In this document: in pieces, positions 35,881 through 44,560 of the stretch | Layout: every line of letters starts with the position of its first letter | How positions within the stretch are numbered: the stretch's first letter is position 1 | Translations under genes and position numbers: made by a program | Assembly (NCBI GenBank): GCA_963723765.1 | Contig: CAVRSD010000003.1 | Coordinates: 930,001 to 994,000 of the forward strand | Origin: DATBAX01 sp963723765 | GTDB taxonomy: Bacteria; Acidobacteriota; Terriglobia; Terriglobales; Acidobacteriaceae | Direction of reading: 5' to 3' | Length of the DNA stretch: 64,000 nt | The notes under the pieces: model-generated | Seen by the model: only the letters and a program-made list of their open reading frames with translations | Databases searched by the model: none | What the model was told of the DNA's origin: nothing

Positions 35881-36385
35881 ATGTCGATCACCGAACTTTT
35901 CCTGTCTGAATTTGATGAAGAAATGAAAAAGACGCGCGTCGACTCTGGAGCGCGTTCCGGCAGACAAGAAAGATTTTGCGCCGCATCCCAAATCGATGCC
36001 GCTGGGCAAACTCGCACCGCATGTGGCCGAACTGGCAGGTTTCGGACTCACGATTCTGACCACTCCTGAACTGGATTTCTGCAAAGAGCAGCCAGAAGCC
36101 TTTGCCCTTTGAGTCCGCTGCGCAACTGGTGCGAGCTTTGACGAAGGCGCAGCCAAGGTCCGCACCGCTTTGCAAAATACGCCGGACGAAGCCTGGACGG
36201 AAAACTGGAAGCTGAGCTTTCAGGGCAAGCCCATTTTCAACGGCACGCGCTTCCTCGCCTACCGGGAAATGTTTCTGAATCACCTGGTGCACCACCGCGC
36301 CCAACTCGGCGTGTATTTGCGATTGAATGAGAAAGCCGTGCCGGCGACTTACGGGCCGTCGGCGGATGACACGATGGGGTTCTGA
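35881..36385 (+). pseudogene. DinB-superfamily metal-dependent protein, frameshifted
   Basis: The frames join to a DinB-like four-helix protein of about 167 residues: MSITELFLSEFDEEMKKTR, then LERVPADKKDFAPHPKSMPL, VAELAGFGLTILTTPELDF, SAAQLVRA, and the intact last part WTENWKLSFQGKPIFNGTRF with FLNHLVHHRAQLGVYLRLN. The His of PHPKS and the HLVHHR pair are the usual metal ligands. At least three single-base shifts are needed: an extra G near 35940, and missing bases near 36109 and 36136. The family includes bacillithiol- or mycothiol-dependent transferases; the role here is unknown. Confidence 0.75.
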
Positions 36386-36402
36386 GGTATAGTGCTGGAC
36401 TA

Positions 36403-36517
36403 CTACTTGTAGAAGCGCTCTTCGATCTCGGGCGACGGATCGTTAAAATTGTAAAGCGCCTTAGATTCCCCTTCGCGAGCCGAACACTCGTTGATTGATG
36501 GAACGAGTTTAGCGAAC
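36403..36517 (-). other. Possible small coding remnant downstream of eno
   Basis: A minus-strand frame without ATG ends EGESKALYNFNDPSPEIEER and a Lys before TAG at 36403. The composition looks protein-like, and it lies in the indel-rich block, so it may be the end of a disrupted small gene. There is no match I can name. Confidence 0.25.
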
Positions 36518-36548
36518 AGGCTCGCCTGCCTGGGTAATGATCACTCCC

Positions 36549-37845
36549 TCACTTGCTACGCCCCCTTCGCCGCTCAAGCCCCTTAAGTTCAGCGCCTTCA
36601 CCCCAGAACTCTGCTCCAATCTCTTCGATCTAGCAACTGGTTGTATTTGGCAATGCGGTCGTACGTGATGCCGAGCCCGTTTTGATCTGTCCCGCTCCAG
36701 TCGCGACAGCGAGGTCGGCAATAAACGTATCTTCACTTTCGCCGGAGCGGTGCGAGATGATCGAGGTGTATCCGTTGCGGCGGGCGAGGTCGATGGCATC
36801 GAGGGTTTCGCTGACGGTGCCGATCTGGTTGACTTTGATGAGGATGCGAGTTGGCAATGCCTTTGTCGATTCCCTGCTGCAAGCGTTTCGTGTTAGTGAC
36901 GAAAAGATCGTCGCCGACGAGCTGAATTTTCTTGCCGACTTCGTCGCTTAAAACTTTCCAGCCCACCCAATCATCTTCTGCCAGGCCGTCCTCAAGGGAA
37001 ACAATTGGATATTTCTTCGTCCAATCCGCCCAGTAATGCGCCATTTCTTCAGGAGTACGAACAGAGTTGTCCGACTTCTTGAAAACATATTTGCCATCTT
37101 TGAAAAATTCGCTGGCAGCGGGATCAAGCGCAATAGAAATCTGTTCACCAGGTTTATAGCCAGCCTGTTGAATGGCTTCAAGAACAACTTCTATAGCTTC
37201 CACGTTCGATTTCACTGAAGGGGCAAATCCGCCTTCGTCACCAACAGCGGTATTGTAACCGCGCTTCTTGAGCACTCCTTTCAACGTATGGAAAACTTCG
37301 ACACCCCAGCGCAGAGCTTCCGAGAACGATTCTGCACCGACCGGCATGACCATGAATTCCTGAAAGTCGACGTTGCTGTCGGCGTGGGCGCCTCCGTTGA
37401 GAATATTCATCATGGGCGTGGGCAGCGTATTGGCTCCGGCCCCTCCGAGATAGCGGTAGAGGGGAACGGCATAGGATTCAGCGGCCGCGCGGGCGGCAGC
37501 CATGGAAACAGCAAGAATGGCATTCGCTCCCAGGCGGCCTTTATTTTCGGTGCCGTCGAGATCAATCATGGCCTGATCGAGTCCGCGCTGGTCGGTGACA
37601 TCAAATTCTTCGAGGGCCTCGGCAATCTCGCCGTTGACGTTTTCGACAGCTTTGAGCACGCCTTTGCCCAGATAACGCTTCTTATCGCCATCGCGAAGTT
37701 CGACCGCTTCGTGCTCGCCTGTGGATGCACCGCTGGGGACGATGGCGCGTCCCATAATTCCATCGGCAAGGGTGACTTCAGCTTCCACGGTGGGGTTGCC
37801 GCGGGAATCCAGAACTTCGCGGGCAAAGATATCAATAATATTCAT
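36549..37845 (-). CDS. eno: Enolase, frameshifted in the C-terminal third
   Basis: Dehydrates 2-phosphoglycerate to phosphoenolpyruvate. From ATG 37845 the frame is intact for about 330 residues: MNIIDIFAREVLDSRGNPTV, GASTGEHEAVELRDGD, MNILNGGAHADSNVDFQEFM, and metal ligands in SLEDGLAEDDW and LVGDDLFVTN. After GIDKGIANS an extra C at about 36855 breaks it. The correct continuation is in another frame (ILIKVNQIGTVSETLDAI, SIISHRSGESEDTFIADLAV, GQIKTGSASRT). Further shifts near 36673 and 36632 lead to IAKYNQLL and EFWGEGAELKG, ending near 36549. The corrected length is about 432 residues, normal for enolase. It is functionally linked to gpmI 800 bases away, but both genes are affected by the same error-rich block. 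Confidence 0.93.
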
Positions 37846-37890
37846 TTTCTGTCAGCTCTTTTCCTTGAGATTTATGAATTCTGTTTTACA

Positions 37891-40143
37891 TCAATATCCG
37901 TGTGCCATCAATTCGTCTTCACTCAACAGAGGCAGATCCATCCAGCCTTCGACCGGCAGCGCGTCCATGGGCAGGCGATTCTCCCACAGGCTAAAGCGGA
38001 GACGCAGATGAATGGCCGGGTGATCGGCCCGGGTGTTGCCCGAGGAAGATGGCAGCGTGGCCAGCAATAAAGTCAGCGGCAGTTTGAATTCAAAACTTCG
38101 TGCCAACACCATAGCCACATCGTTTTGCTCGTGACTGGAATTGACGATTTGCGCGTCTTCGTCCGGCACGCGCACGTTCCAGGCATACACTGCGTTATTT
38201 CTTACCGCTGCCTCCAGCCGCAAAACCCGGCGTGGGCGCGGATCGTCTTTTGCCCAGGATTCGAGGTTGACCACTAACTCAAAATCAGACTCGGGAACTT
38301 TGCCGGCAAAATCGAGGCGCCCGTAAATATTGGTGGCATCGATTCCAGCATAAACGGAATCCAGCAGAAATTGTTTTCCATGCATGGCGCCAGCGCGGCG
38401 ATCCGCCACATAATGGGCCGCGCCCATCCACTCAAAATAACGAACCTGGTCGCCGGTGATGCCGGGATGAATGTAAGCGGTCTGTGGTGTGAACGCCGGT
38501 TTTGCTGAGCCGCCGATGATTGGCTGGGCCAGATAGTCGGGTGGCGTGGCGCCCAGCGCCTGATAAACATTCGACAGATGCTTGCGATATAGCTCATCAA
38601 ACTCGCGATCATTGGCCGAGTGATGTTCGGGGCCGTACCACCAGTTCCAATCGCTGCCCTCGGCAATCAGCAGTTCCTCAAAGGCCAGCTTGCGCTGTTC
38701 TTCATTGCAGTTGGGAGAGACTTGCGCATAGAAATCGCGCGCATCCGAAAGAAAATCCCAGGAACGATTGTCTTCCGGCGCGCCGATCCACACATTGAAA
38801 TTTGCGCCAATCCAGGAGCCGGGAACCAGTGAACCGAGCGGCGAAACATTCTTGTGGCGCTCGATGGCCTCAGAAACCGTGACCGCTTCGATTCCGGGAT
38901 CGCGCTGCAATCCGTCATAGAAACGTCGCAGGAATTCGCGTCCGGATTGGGGATAGTATTCCCAGGCATTTTCGCCGTCGAGAATTACAGAGAGGACAGC
39001 ATCACGGCCTGAATCAAGAACCGGTTGAGCTGCTTGCTTAATGTTATGGATGAGGTGATTGGCAGCGTCCTGCGGGGGGACGTTTGAGTACACAAAACCG
39101 ACCAGATCGGAAATGGTGTGATCGCGGAAGACCAGATGCATCTCTGTCTGAGCATTCTCATAGCGATGGATAGTATAAAGCTTTTCGCCAGCATGGCCGG
39201 GCAAGCGACCGTTGCCATCCCTCGCAAACGAGACATTTAGCGTTCTTCCGAGGACGCCTTCGTCAGTGGCCATCCACTTCACGCCCAAGCTGTGACCGAT
39301 GGCGAAAACTTCTTCAGAAACACTGCCCTCCGACGGCCACACGCCCTTGGGACGTACCCCGAAAACATTTTCGTGCAGATCGAGTCCGCGGAGGAGTTGC
39401 TCGCGGGCGTCCTCGGGATGGCGGAAGCGATCCTGCGGCAAAGGCAGGCCCTGTGTGGAAACCGCGCCCATGTTGGTGTCGCAAATCAGCGGAAGGATGG
39501 GATGATAAAAAGGCGAAGTTGAGATTTCCACTCGCCCCTGCTGTGCGGCCTCGGCGTGAGCCGGCAGCACTTTTCCGATCAATTCTCTCTCGCGAGCGAT
39601 CACGAACTGCTGATCTTCCAAAGAATAGCCGCTGCCTTTGCGAATCAATCCGGCAACGTCCTGATCCTGAAGAAAGAATTCATCGAACCAGGCGATTTGC
39701 GACAGCACTTGAAGATCCGTGAAATCTTGTAGAGAAAAATTCTTTTCTGCTCGCTCGGGAGACTCGCCAGAGCTGCGGTAGCGTTCCCATAGTTCGCGAA
39801 AACGGGGATAGCGCCCGATAAGATGCGTCTCATTAGCCTGAAACAAATAGCGCAGCGCGAACTGGCGCTCTTCCGGCGTGAGATCTTTCGCGGGCTTGGT
39901 CGCAACTTGTAGAAAAGGATCGCGGGCGCTGCCGGAAACGTAATCCTGGATCTGGGTGATCAGCGAAGGAACAAGGTTGAAAGTCTGATGAACGTCGGGA
40001 AATTCGTCCAGTAATTTGACCATGCCGTAATAATCTTTGAGCGCATGCATACGCACCCACGGCAGGCGGTATTCGCCCGTGACCAGGTCTTTGTAAAAAG
40101 GCTGATGCTGGTGCCACAGAACAATGACGCGTAGGACAGGCAT
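37891..40143 (-). CDS. Glycoside hydrolase family 57 protein
   Basis: 750 residues, cytoplasmic (no signal peptide). GH57 conserved regions are WHQHQPFYKD at residue 10, the nucleophile region GVWPSEGSVSEE (about 270), the acid region LDGENAWEYYP (about 393), and DWNWWYGPEHHSANDREFDE (about 525). The C-terminal part is a beta-rich domain. GH57 includes alpha-amylases, 4-alpha-glucanotransferases and amylopullulanases. This size and the WYGPEH segment fit the amylase/pullulanase-like group, but the exact specificity is open. With glgB at 47 kb it points to alpha-glucan (glycogen) metabolism. It lies 45 bases upstream of eno on the same strand. Confidence 0.88.
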   Translation of the reverse strand: MPVLRVIVLWHQHQPFYKDLVTGEYRLPWVRMHALKDYYGMVKLLDEFPDVHQTFNLVPSLITQIQDYVSGSARDPFLQVATKPAKDLTPEERQFALRYLFQANETHLIGRYPRFRELWERYRSSGESPERAEKNFSLQDFTDLQVLSQIAWFDEFFLQDQDVAGLIRKGSGYSLEDQQFVIARERELIGKVLPAHAEAAQQGRVEISTSPFYHPILPLICDTNMGAVSTQGLPLPQDRFRHPEDAREQLLRGLDLHENVFGVRPKGVWPSEGSVSEEVFAIGHSLGVKWMATDEGVLGRTLNVSFARDGNGRLPGHAGEKLYTIHRYENAQTEMHLVFRDHTISDLVGFVYSNVPPQDAANHLIHNIKQAAQPVLDSGRDAVLSVILDGENAWEYYPQSGREFLRRFYDGLQRDPGIEAVTVSEAIERHKNVSPLGSLVPGSWIGANFNVWIGAPEDNRSWDFLSDARDFYAQVSPNCNEEQRKLAFEELLIAEGSDWNWWYGPEHHSANDREFDELYRKHLSNVYQALGATPPDYLAQPIIGGSAKPAFTPQTAYIHPGITGDQVRYFEWMGAAHYVADRRAGAMHGKQFLLDSVYAGIDATNIYGRLDFAGKVPESDFELVVNLESWAKDDPRPRRVLRLEAAVRNNAVYAWNVRVPDEDAQIVNSSHEQNDVAMVLARSFEFKLPLTLLLATLPSSSGNTRADHPAIHLRLRFSLWENRLPMDALPVEGWMDLPLLSEDELMAHGY

Positions 40144-40196
40144 TTAACGTGTATTTCCGAGTCCCTACAGGGTAGAAGCAGTCTAGCATGGCCTCA

Positions 40197-40360
40197 TTGT
40201 CATCCTGAGAAGCGTCCTTTGCGTGGCGAAGGATCCCTGCATTTGCTGGCGCTCATGGATGTATACGAAACGGGTCGGCAGTCTTGAAAGAGGTAGGGGT
40301 CCTTCGACTGCATGAGTTTGATCGTGAAACGATCAAACTCATTTCGCTCAGGATGACAAG
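40197..40360. repeat. Two-arm palindromic repeat (GTCATCCTGAG family)
   Basis: The left arm TTGTCATCCTGAG ... GGCGAAGGATCCCTGC and the right arm GGTCCTTCGACTGC ... CGCTCAGGATGACAA are inverted partners. The right arm contains a perfect 12-base hairpin, GAGTTTGATCGT / ACGATCAAACTC, at 40314-40340. It occupies most of the 250-base gap between the GH57 and recQ genes. Confidence 0.75.
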
Positions 40361-40393
40361 GGTTTGGATTTCGTAGCGCGGCTTTGGAAGCCT

Positions 40394-42238
40394 TTACCCC
40401 GCTACCTGCGTCTGCTGCTTCCCTTCCCACCGCACCCGCGCCGCGACCAAACGGATGTCATCAAACGTAATCTCCGCGGACACGGCGTCTTTGATGGGAC
40501 GCAACCCACCCGTGCCCAGACGCGCACAGGCTGCCTCAATTTCTTTCTGCTTGTTGGGATCGATCCACCCATCTTTAAACTCGATATCTCCACTCTCGAT
40601 GAGTTCGGCAACAGAATTGACGATGGTGGAAATCTGACGTCCGCGGATGACTGCAATTTCGGCGAAAGTCTGACCATCGTCCAGCAGGCGTTTTGTAGCC
40701 GCCGCTGGGCGCGAGATTGGTTTGGGCGGGGCGCTGGCCCGGGCGCCGTCGCGATATCTGGCGAGAGCGGCGAAGAGTTGCGGACCATACATTTCCGCTT
40801 TACGCTGGCCAAATCCCGTGATCTGCAACAGTTCAGGAATCGACGTTGGCTGCTTCCGGCAAACTTCTTCGAGGGTAGTATCGTGCATTACGACGAAAGC
40901 CGGGGTGGCTTGAGCGCGGGCCGTGTCCCGGCGCCATTGACGGAGGTATTCTCGGAGGGCCTCATCAACATCGGGCTTAGTAATAGCCACAACTCGTGCT
41001 GCTGGTTGCGTGACTTCAGACAATCCCGCTGGTGATCCGGCGCACACGTCACACACACCGCAGGTTTCCCATTTGGGCTTCTCGCCGAAATGTTCGCAGA
41101 TTTGCCGCTGCCGACATTGCTTCGAATCCGCAAAGCCGCGAATATCGTGATAGCGCTGCCACGCTCGGTCTTTCTCCGCGCCATCCGCGATCTGGTTCGT
41201 GAAATGGGCCAATAGGGCCGCATCCCGCTTTTGCCAGAGCAGAATGCAGTCAGCAGGATTGCCGTCGCGCCCGGCTCGTCCCGCTTCCTGGTAGTACTGT
41301 TCGATGGATTTAGGCAGCGACATGTGAATGACCGCCCGCACCGTGGCCTTGTTAATGCCGAGGCCGAAAGCAATGGTCCCCACCAGCACCCGTACTTCGT
41401 CGGACATCCACGCTTCCTGATTACGCTTGCGAACCGACGACTCCATCTTTCCGTGATAAGCAGTCGCGGCAATCCCATTCTCCTCGAAAAAATCCACAGT
41501 CTGTTCTACGCGCACAATAGTGGGCTCATACACGATCACGTTGCCTTCGGGATAATTGCGCAGGAGAGTTAGCAACAGAGGCGCAATCTCCTGTCCCTTG
41601 CATTCCTTCACCGCATAACGCAGGTTGGGACGATGAAAGCTGGCAATATATTTATGCGGCGCGCGCAACTGGAGCTGATGAAGAATGTCGTGACGCACCC
41701 GCTGGGTCGCGCTGGCAGTAAACGCCGCGATGTGCGCATTAGGAAAATGCGCGCGCAGACGGCTTAGCTGCCGGTAGTCGGGACGAAACTCATGTCCCCA
41801 CTCGGAAATGCAGTGGGCTTCGTCAATCGCAAAGAAAGAAATCGGAACCTCGCGCAACCAGCCAATCGTGTCCTCGCGTGCCAACCGCTCCGGGGAAAGA
41901 TACAAAAGCCGATACTCGCCTGCCCGCGCCTTCGCCATGATGCGCGACTGCTCCCCGCCGGACATCGTGCTATTCAACACCGCCGCCGGGATTCCCATCT
42001 GCGCCAGTTGCGCAGCTTGATCTTGCATGAGCGCGATCAACGGCGAGATCACCACCGTGGTCTTTCCCGACACCAATGCCGGTAACTGGTAGCACAGCGA
42101 CTTGCCGCCACCAGTCGGCATAATGACGCACGTGTCGTGTCCGCCGACCAGGCTGCGCACGATGTTCTCTTGCAGCGGACGGAAAGAGTTGTATCCCCAA
42201 TATTGGTGAAGCGGGGAAAGGAGATCCACTTCGTGCAT
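40394..42238 (-). CDS. recQ: ATP-dependent DNA helicase RecQ
   Basis: 3'-5' DNA helicase of 614 residues from ATG 42238 (MHEVDLLSPLHQYWGYNSFR). Walker A PTGGGKS lies at 41-47, the DEAH box in FAIDEAHCISEWGHEFRPDY near 140, and motif VI QYYQEAGRAGRDG near 320. The zinc-binding cysteines are in CRQRQICEHF and CGVCDVC, with the HRDC domain near 460-530 (LEEVCRKQPTSIPELLQITG). A C-terminal helix-turn-helix segment follows (RLLDDGQTFAEIAVIRGRQI). Acts in recombination and replication-fork repair. It is flanked on both sides by palindromic repeats. Confidence 0.94.
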   Translation of the reverse strand: MHEVDLLSPLHQYWGYNSFRPLQENIVRSLVGGHDTCVIMPTGGGKSLCYQLPALVSGKTTVVISPLIALMQDQAAQLAQMGIPAAVLNSTMSGGEQSRIMAKARAGEYRLLYLSPERLAREDTIGWLREVPISFFAIDEAHCISEWGHEFRPDYRQLSRLRAHFPNAHIAAFTASATQRVRHDILHQLQLRAPHKYIASFHRPNLRYAVKECKGQEIAPLLLTLLRNYPEGNVIVYEPTIVRVEQTVDFFEENGIAATAYHGKMESSVRKRNQEAWMSDEVRVLVGTIAFGLGINKATVRAVIHMSLPKSIEQYYQEAGRAGRDGNPADCILLWQKRDAALLAHFTNQIADGAEKDRAWQRYHDIRGFADSKQCRQRQICEHFGEKPKWETCGVCDVCAGSPAGLSEVTQPAARVVAITKPDVDEALREYLRQWRRDTARAQATPAFVVMHDTTLEEVCRKQPTSIPELLQITGFGQRKAEMYGPQLFAALARYRDGARASAPPKPISRPAAATKRLLDDGQTFAEIAVIRGRQISTIVNSVAELIESGDIEFKDGWIDPNKQKEIEAACARLGTGGLRPIKDAVSAEITFDDIRLVAARVRWEGKQQTQVAG

Positions 42239-42331
42239 ATTTAGACAGTATAGGTGGCGAGAGGGCCATGCGAGCGAAGAAATTACGAAGATGGTTCGAT
42301 TAGGGACACACCTGTCCACTCCCACACCCCA

Positions 42332-42422
42332 TTGTTATTTTGAGCGAAGCGAGAAATCTGCTTTTCCTTGGCGCAAACAGACAGCAGATTCCTCCCTTCG
42401 CTTCGCAGTTCGGAATGACAAG
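42332..42422. repeat. Gene-less two-arm copy of the GIY-YIG-associated repeat
   Basis: Left arm TTGTTATTTTG ... AGAAATCTGCT; right arm AGCAGATTCCT, 17 bases, CGGAATGACAA. The right arm has exactly the block sequences and spacing of the arms around the GIY-YIG gene. Only about 20 bases separate the arms. It lies in the recQ/CPBP gap. Confidence 0.85.
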
Positions 42423-42470
42423 TTGGTGGCGCTGACGCAAGACTTTAAGGAAGTCGAAGTCCTTGAGAGA

Positions 42471-43478
42471 CTATTCGGCCTGCCCATACTGACGGGCTGG
42501 CAGCGTGAAGACCATAATGAGGGCAACGACCACCAGGATAGCGATGATGAAAATGCTGCCTTCGGGCCCTGTGGCTCCACCGCTGAGAATAGGCTTACCC
42601 ACAGGATGTGTGGCGAGAAGATGGTGCTGCACCATGAGTCCACTATCAGCAACACCATAGACGAACGATTGCGCCCAGTCCCACGAAGCGTGGAACCCGA
42701 TCGCCCACCACAGCGAACCGGTGCGCCAGAGGCTGAAGCAGAACAGCATGCCAATCAGGCCGGCAGAAAGTAGTCCGATGGGCGACTCGCCCGGGTTCGT
42801 ACCATGGCCGAGGCCAAATAGGACGGAAAAAACAACCGCTGAAGTCCAGAAGCCTAGAGCTTTGCTATAAGGCCTTTTAAAAGCCCACTGGTAAAGGCCG
42901 GCGAGACCACGGGTGAGCGTGTACTGGACGTAACCGCGAGTGACGTACTCCTCGAGCAGCGCTACCAGCAGGAAGCAGAGCAGCCAGATGGCTCCGTAGC
43001 GAAAAACATCGCCACCATGCAGCAGGCGGCTGTCGATGACCAGCAATCCAGTTTTCCAGAGAGTCAGCACCAGCAGCGAGAGACAGGTCACTCCCCAGGC
43101 CAAGCCGGCAAAGAAGTGCGCCAACTTGCGGCTTCCGCCAAGACCATAAACCGAGTTGGGACGATGTTCGATCTTTGACATGCCCCAGGTGACGAGGAGA
43201 ATCAGCAGAAAGGGAATGCCCTCGCCGATGAATCCAAATTGAGGAGACAATTCTGCGCCGGGTTTTAGATCAGAAAGCTGGAGCTTGTGCAGGATAAGGC
43301 GCGCACAGAACCCGATGGTACGAATAATTGCGATGAAAATGAAAAGGCTCCATCCGGCGCGCAAGCCGTCTTTGCCGAAGAATATCTTGTGGAGTGTTGA
43401 CGGCTGTGGCGCTGGAGGTTCGGAGGACGTCAAAGTTGTGCCGGGATCGGGGGGCTGTTGGCCTATCTCAATGTTCAA
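42471..43478 (-). CDS. CPBP-family intramembrane glutamic endopeptidase (CAAX protease-like)
   Basis: 335 residues from TTG 43478 (GAGGAAA 6-7 bases upstream); an upstream extension in this frame looks non-coding. Eight or so hydrophobic helices. The Abi/CPBP motifs are visible: LLEEYVTRGYVQYTL (EExxxR), FGLGHGTNPGES, and FHASWDWAQ. The family cleaves membrane or prenylated substrates and sometimes protects against self bacteriocins; the role here is unknown. A two-arm repeat lies on each side of the gene. Confidence 0.82.
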   Translation of the reverse strand: MNIEIGQQPPDPGTTLTSSEPPAPQPSTLHKIFFGKDGLRAGWSLFIFIAIIRTIGFCARLILHKLQLSDLKPGAELSPQFGFIGEGIPFLLILLVTWGMSKIEHRPNSVYGLGGSRKLAHFFAGLAWGVTCLSLLVLTLWKTGLLVIDSRLLHGGDVFRYGAIWLLCFLLVALLEEYVTRGYVQYTLTRGLAGLYQWAFKRPYSKALGFWTSAVVFSVLFGLGHGTNPGESPIGLLSAGLIGMLFCFSLWRTGSLWWAIGFHASWDWAQSFVYGVADSGLMVQHHLLATHPVGKPILSGGATGPEGSIFIIAILVVVALIMVFTLPARQYGQAE

Positions 43479-43589
43479 GAGTTTCCTCGTGTTGCTAAAG
43501 TGTATATGCGGGGGAAGATTTGGCGAGCTACTACCAATCCAGCTCAGAATACGAAACGTCTCATGCGAAAGTTCCCGACCCACATCCTA

Positions 43590-43682
43590 TTGTCATTTCG
43601 AGCGAAGCGAGAAACCTGGATTCCTCAGCGTCAGCTAACAGCAGATTCTTCTCTTCTCTTCGCTACGGTTCGGAATGACAAG
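43590..43682. repeat. Gene-less two-arm copy of the GIY-YIG-associated repeat
   Basis: Left arm TTGTCATTTCGAGCGAAGCG; right arm CAGCAGATTCTTC ... TTCGGAATGACAA. The arms are inverted and have a short spacer. It lies upstream of the CPBP gene. Confidence 0.85.
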
Positions 43683-43696
43683 ATTTTTGCTTAGAC

Positions 43697-44134
43697 CTAG
43701 CTTGACACAACAGGCCGGTAGATAAGGCCGATCACAATGCCGGTGACCGTCCATTCCACAAAGTACGCGACGCCTTGTTGGACAGTCACTTTCAACCCGA
43801 TATTCAAATTGACATAATTGTGCACCACAAATGAGCAAACCGAATAGAGTCCAATCAGTGCTCCGAAAATGGCACCTAGCCGTACCCCTTCGGCGATACT
43901 GGCATCGCCCCGGTAGAGCATGGCGTAAATCACGGCGAGCGCAACTATCCCGACAAACATGGCAACCATGCCAGCCGGCATATGGCTCATCTGTCCCTGC
44001 TGAGACCGGTAGACGGCGGGGAATTTCTGGAACTCACTCTTAAGCGACGGCAGCAGGCCGAAGATAAGCCCTCCGAGGGCAAAATACGCCACAAAGCCGC
44101 CAAGGGATGCAAGAGCGATGCGGGTGAGGTTCAC
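43697..44134 (-). CDS. Four-helix membrane protein, unknown
   Basis: 145 residues from GTG 44134 with AAAGGA 8 bases upstream. Four hydrophobic helices: IALASLGGFVAYFALGGLIF, AGMVAMFVGIVALAVIYAML, GVRLGAIFGALIGLYSVCSF and FVEWTVTGIVIGLIYRP. The layout resembles DUF1761-type proteins. The frame can be extended upstream, but that DNA is a dispersed repeat followed by the antisense of another gene, so the extension is rejected. Function unknown. Confidence 0.65.
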   Translation of the reverse strand: MNLTRIALASLGGFVAYFALGGLIFGLLPSLKSEFQKFPAVYRSQQGQMSHMPAGMVAMFVGIVALAVIYAMLYRGDASIAEGVRLGAIFGALIGLYSVCSFVVHNYVNLNIGLKVTVQQGVAYFVEWTVTGIVIGLIYRPVVSS

Positions 44135-44203
44135 TGGCAATCCTTTCCAAATCACAGGCAATCTACCAGAACCTCGCAGTCTGGCAAACCCCAAAAATTG
44201 TTC

Positions 44204-44236
44204 GTGTGGGACGGACACTCCTGTCCGTCGCCTTTG
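44204..44236 (+). repeat. GGACGGACACTCCTGTCC repeat, copy 1
   Basis: GTGTGGGACGGACACTCCTG continuing to TCCGTCGCCTTTG. The core is a hairpin-forming palindrome (GGACGGACA / TGTCCGTC). The same 33 bases recur at 44565, 44826, 45274 and 45684, and in degenerate form at 58552. Confidence 0.85.
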
Positions 44237-44323
44237 CTTTTGAACTTGACTTTGATGTCGACCGCAGCCCTTCCCGCTATACTGTCTTTTCCCGAACAGT
44301 CTCGAAGGAGAAAACAAGAAGGC

Positions 44324-44560
44324 ATGACCAGTCTGAAAGAATTCCAATGCGAGATTTGCGGGATCGTCAGCCAGGACCCGATCCATTGGTTTGTGATCGA
44401 GTGCGGAGATCAGAAGCTCGCCGTCATCAAGTGGGACCTGACCGCCGCCAACAGCCCCACCGCCCGCCATTTCTGTGGCGAAGCCCACGCCCAGGTGTAC
44501 ATCAGTCGCTGGTTTGAATCCGCGTGCTCCCCACCCAAACCCGTTTTCAAGACTTCCTAG
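44324..44560 (+). CDS. Small CxxC protein, unknown
   Basis: 78 residues from ATG 44324, with AAGGAG about 14 bases and AAGAAGG closer upstream. FQCEICGIV near the N-terminus gives one CxxC; HFCGEAHAQVYISRW supplies Cys and His, so a single zinc site is possible. No signal peptide or membrane helix. A repeat copy lies on each side. No family recognised. Confidence 0.6.
   Translation: MTSLKEFQCEICGIVSQDPIHWFVIECGDQKLAVIKWDLTAANSPTARHFCGEAHAQVYISRWFESACSPPKPVFKTS

Noticed and set aside
42291..42773. Plus-strand 160-codon frame
   Set aside because: Runs through the two-arm repeat and then antisense to the CPBP gene.
44135..44488. N-terminal extension of the four-helix membrane protein at 43697
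   Set aside because: The extension translates a repeat copy and the antisense of the CxxC gene; GTG 44134 with AAAGGA is the better start.
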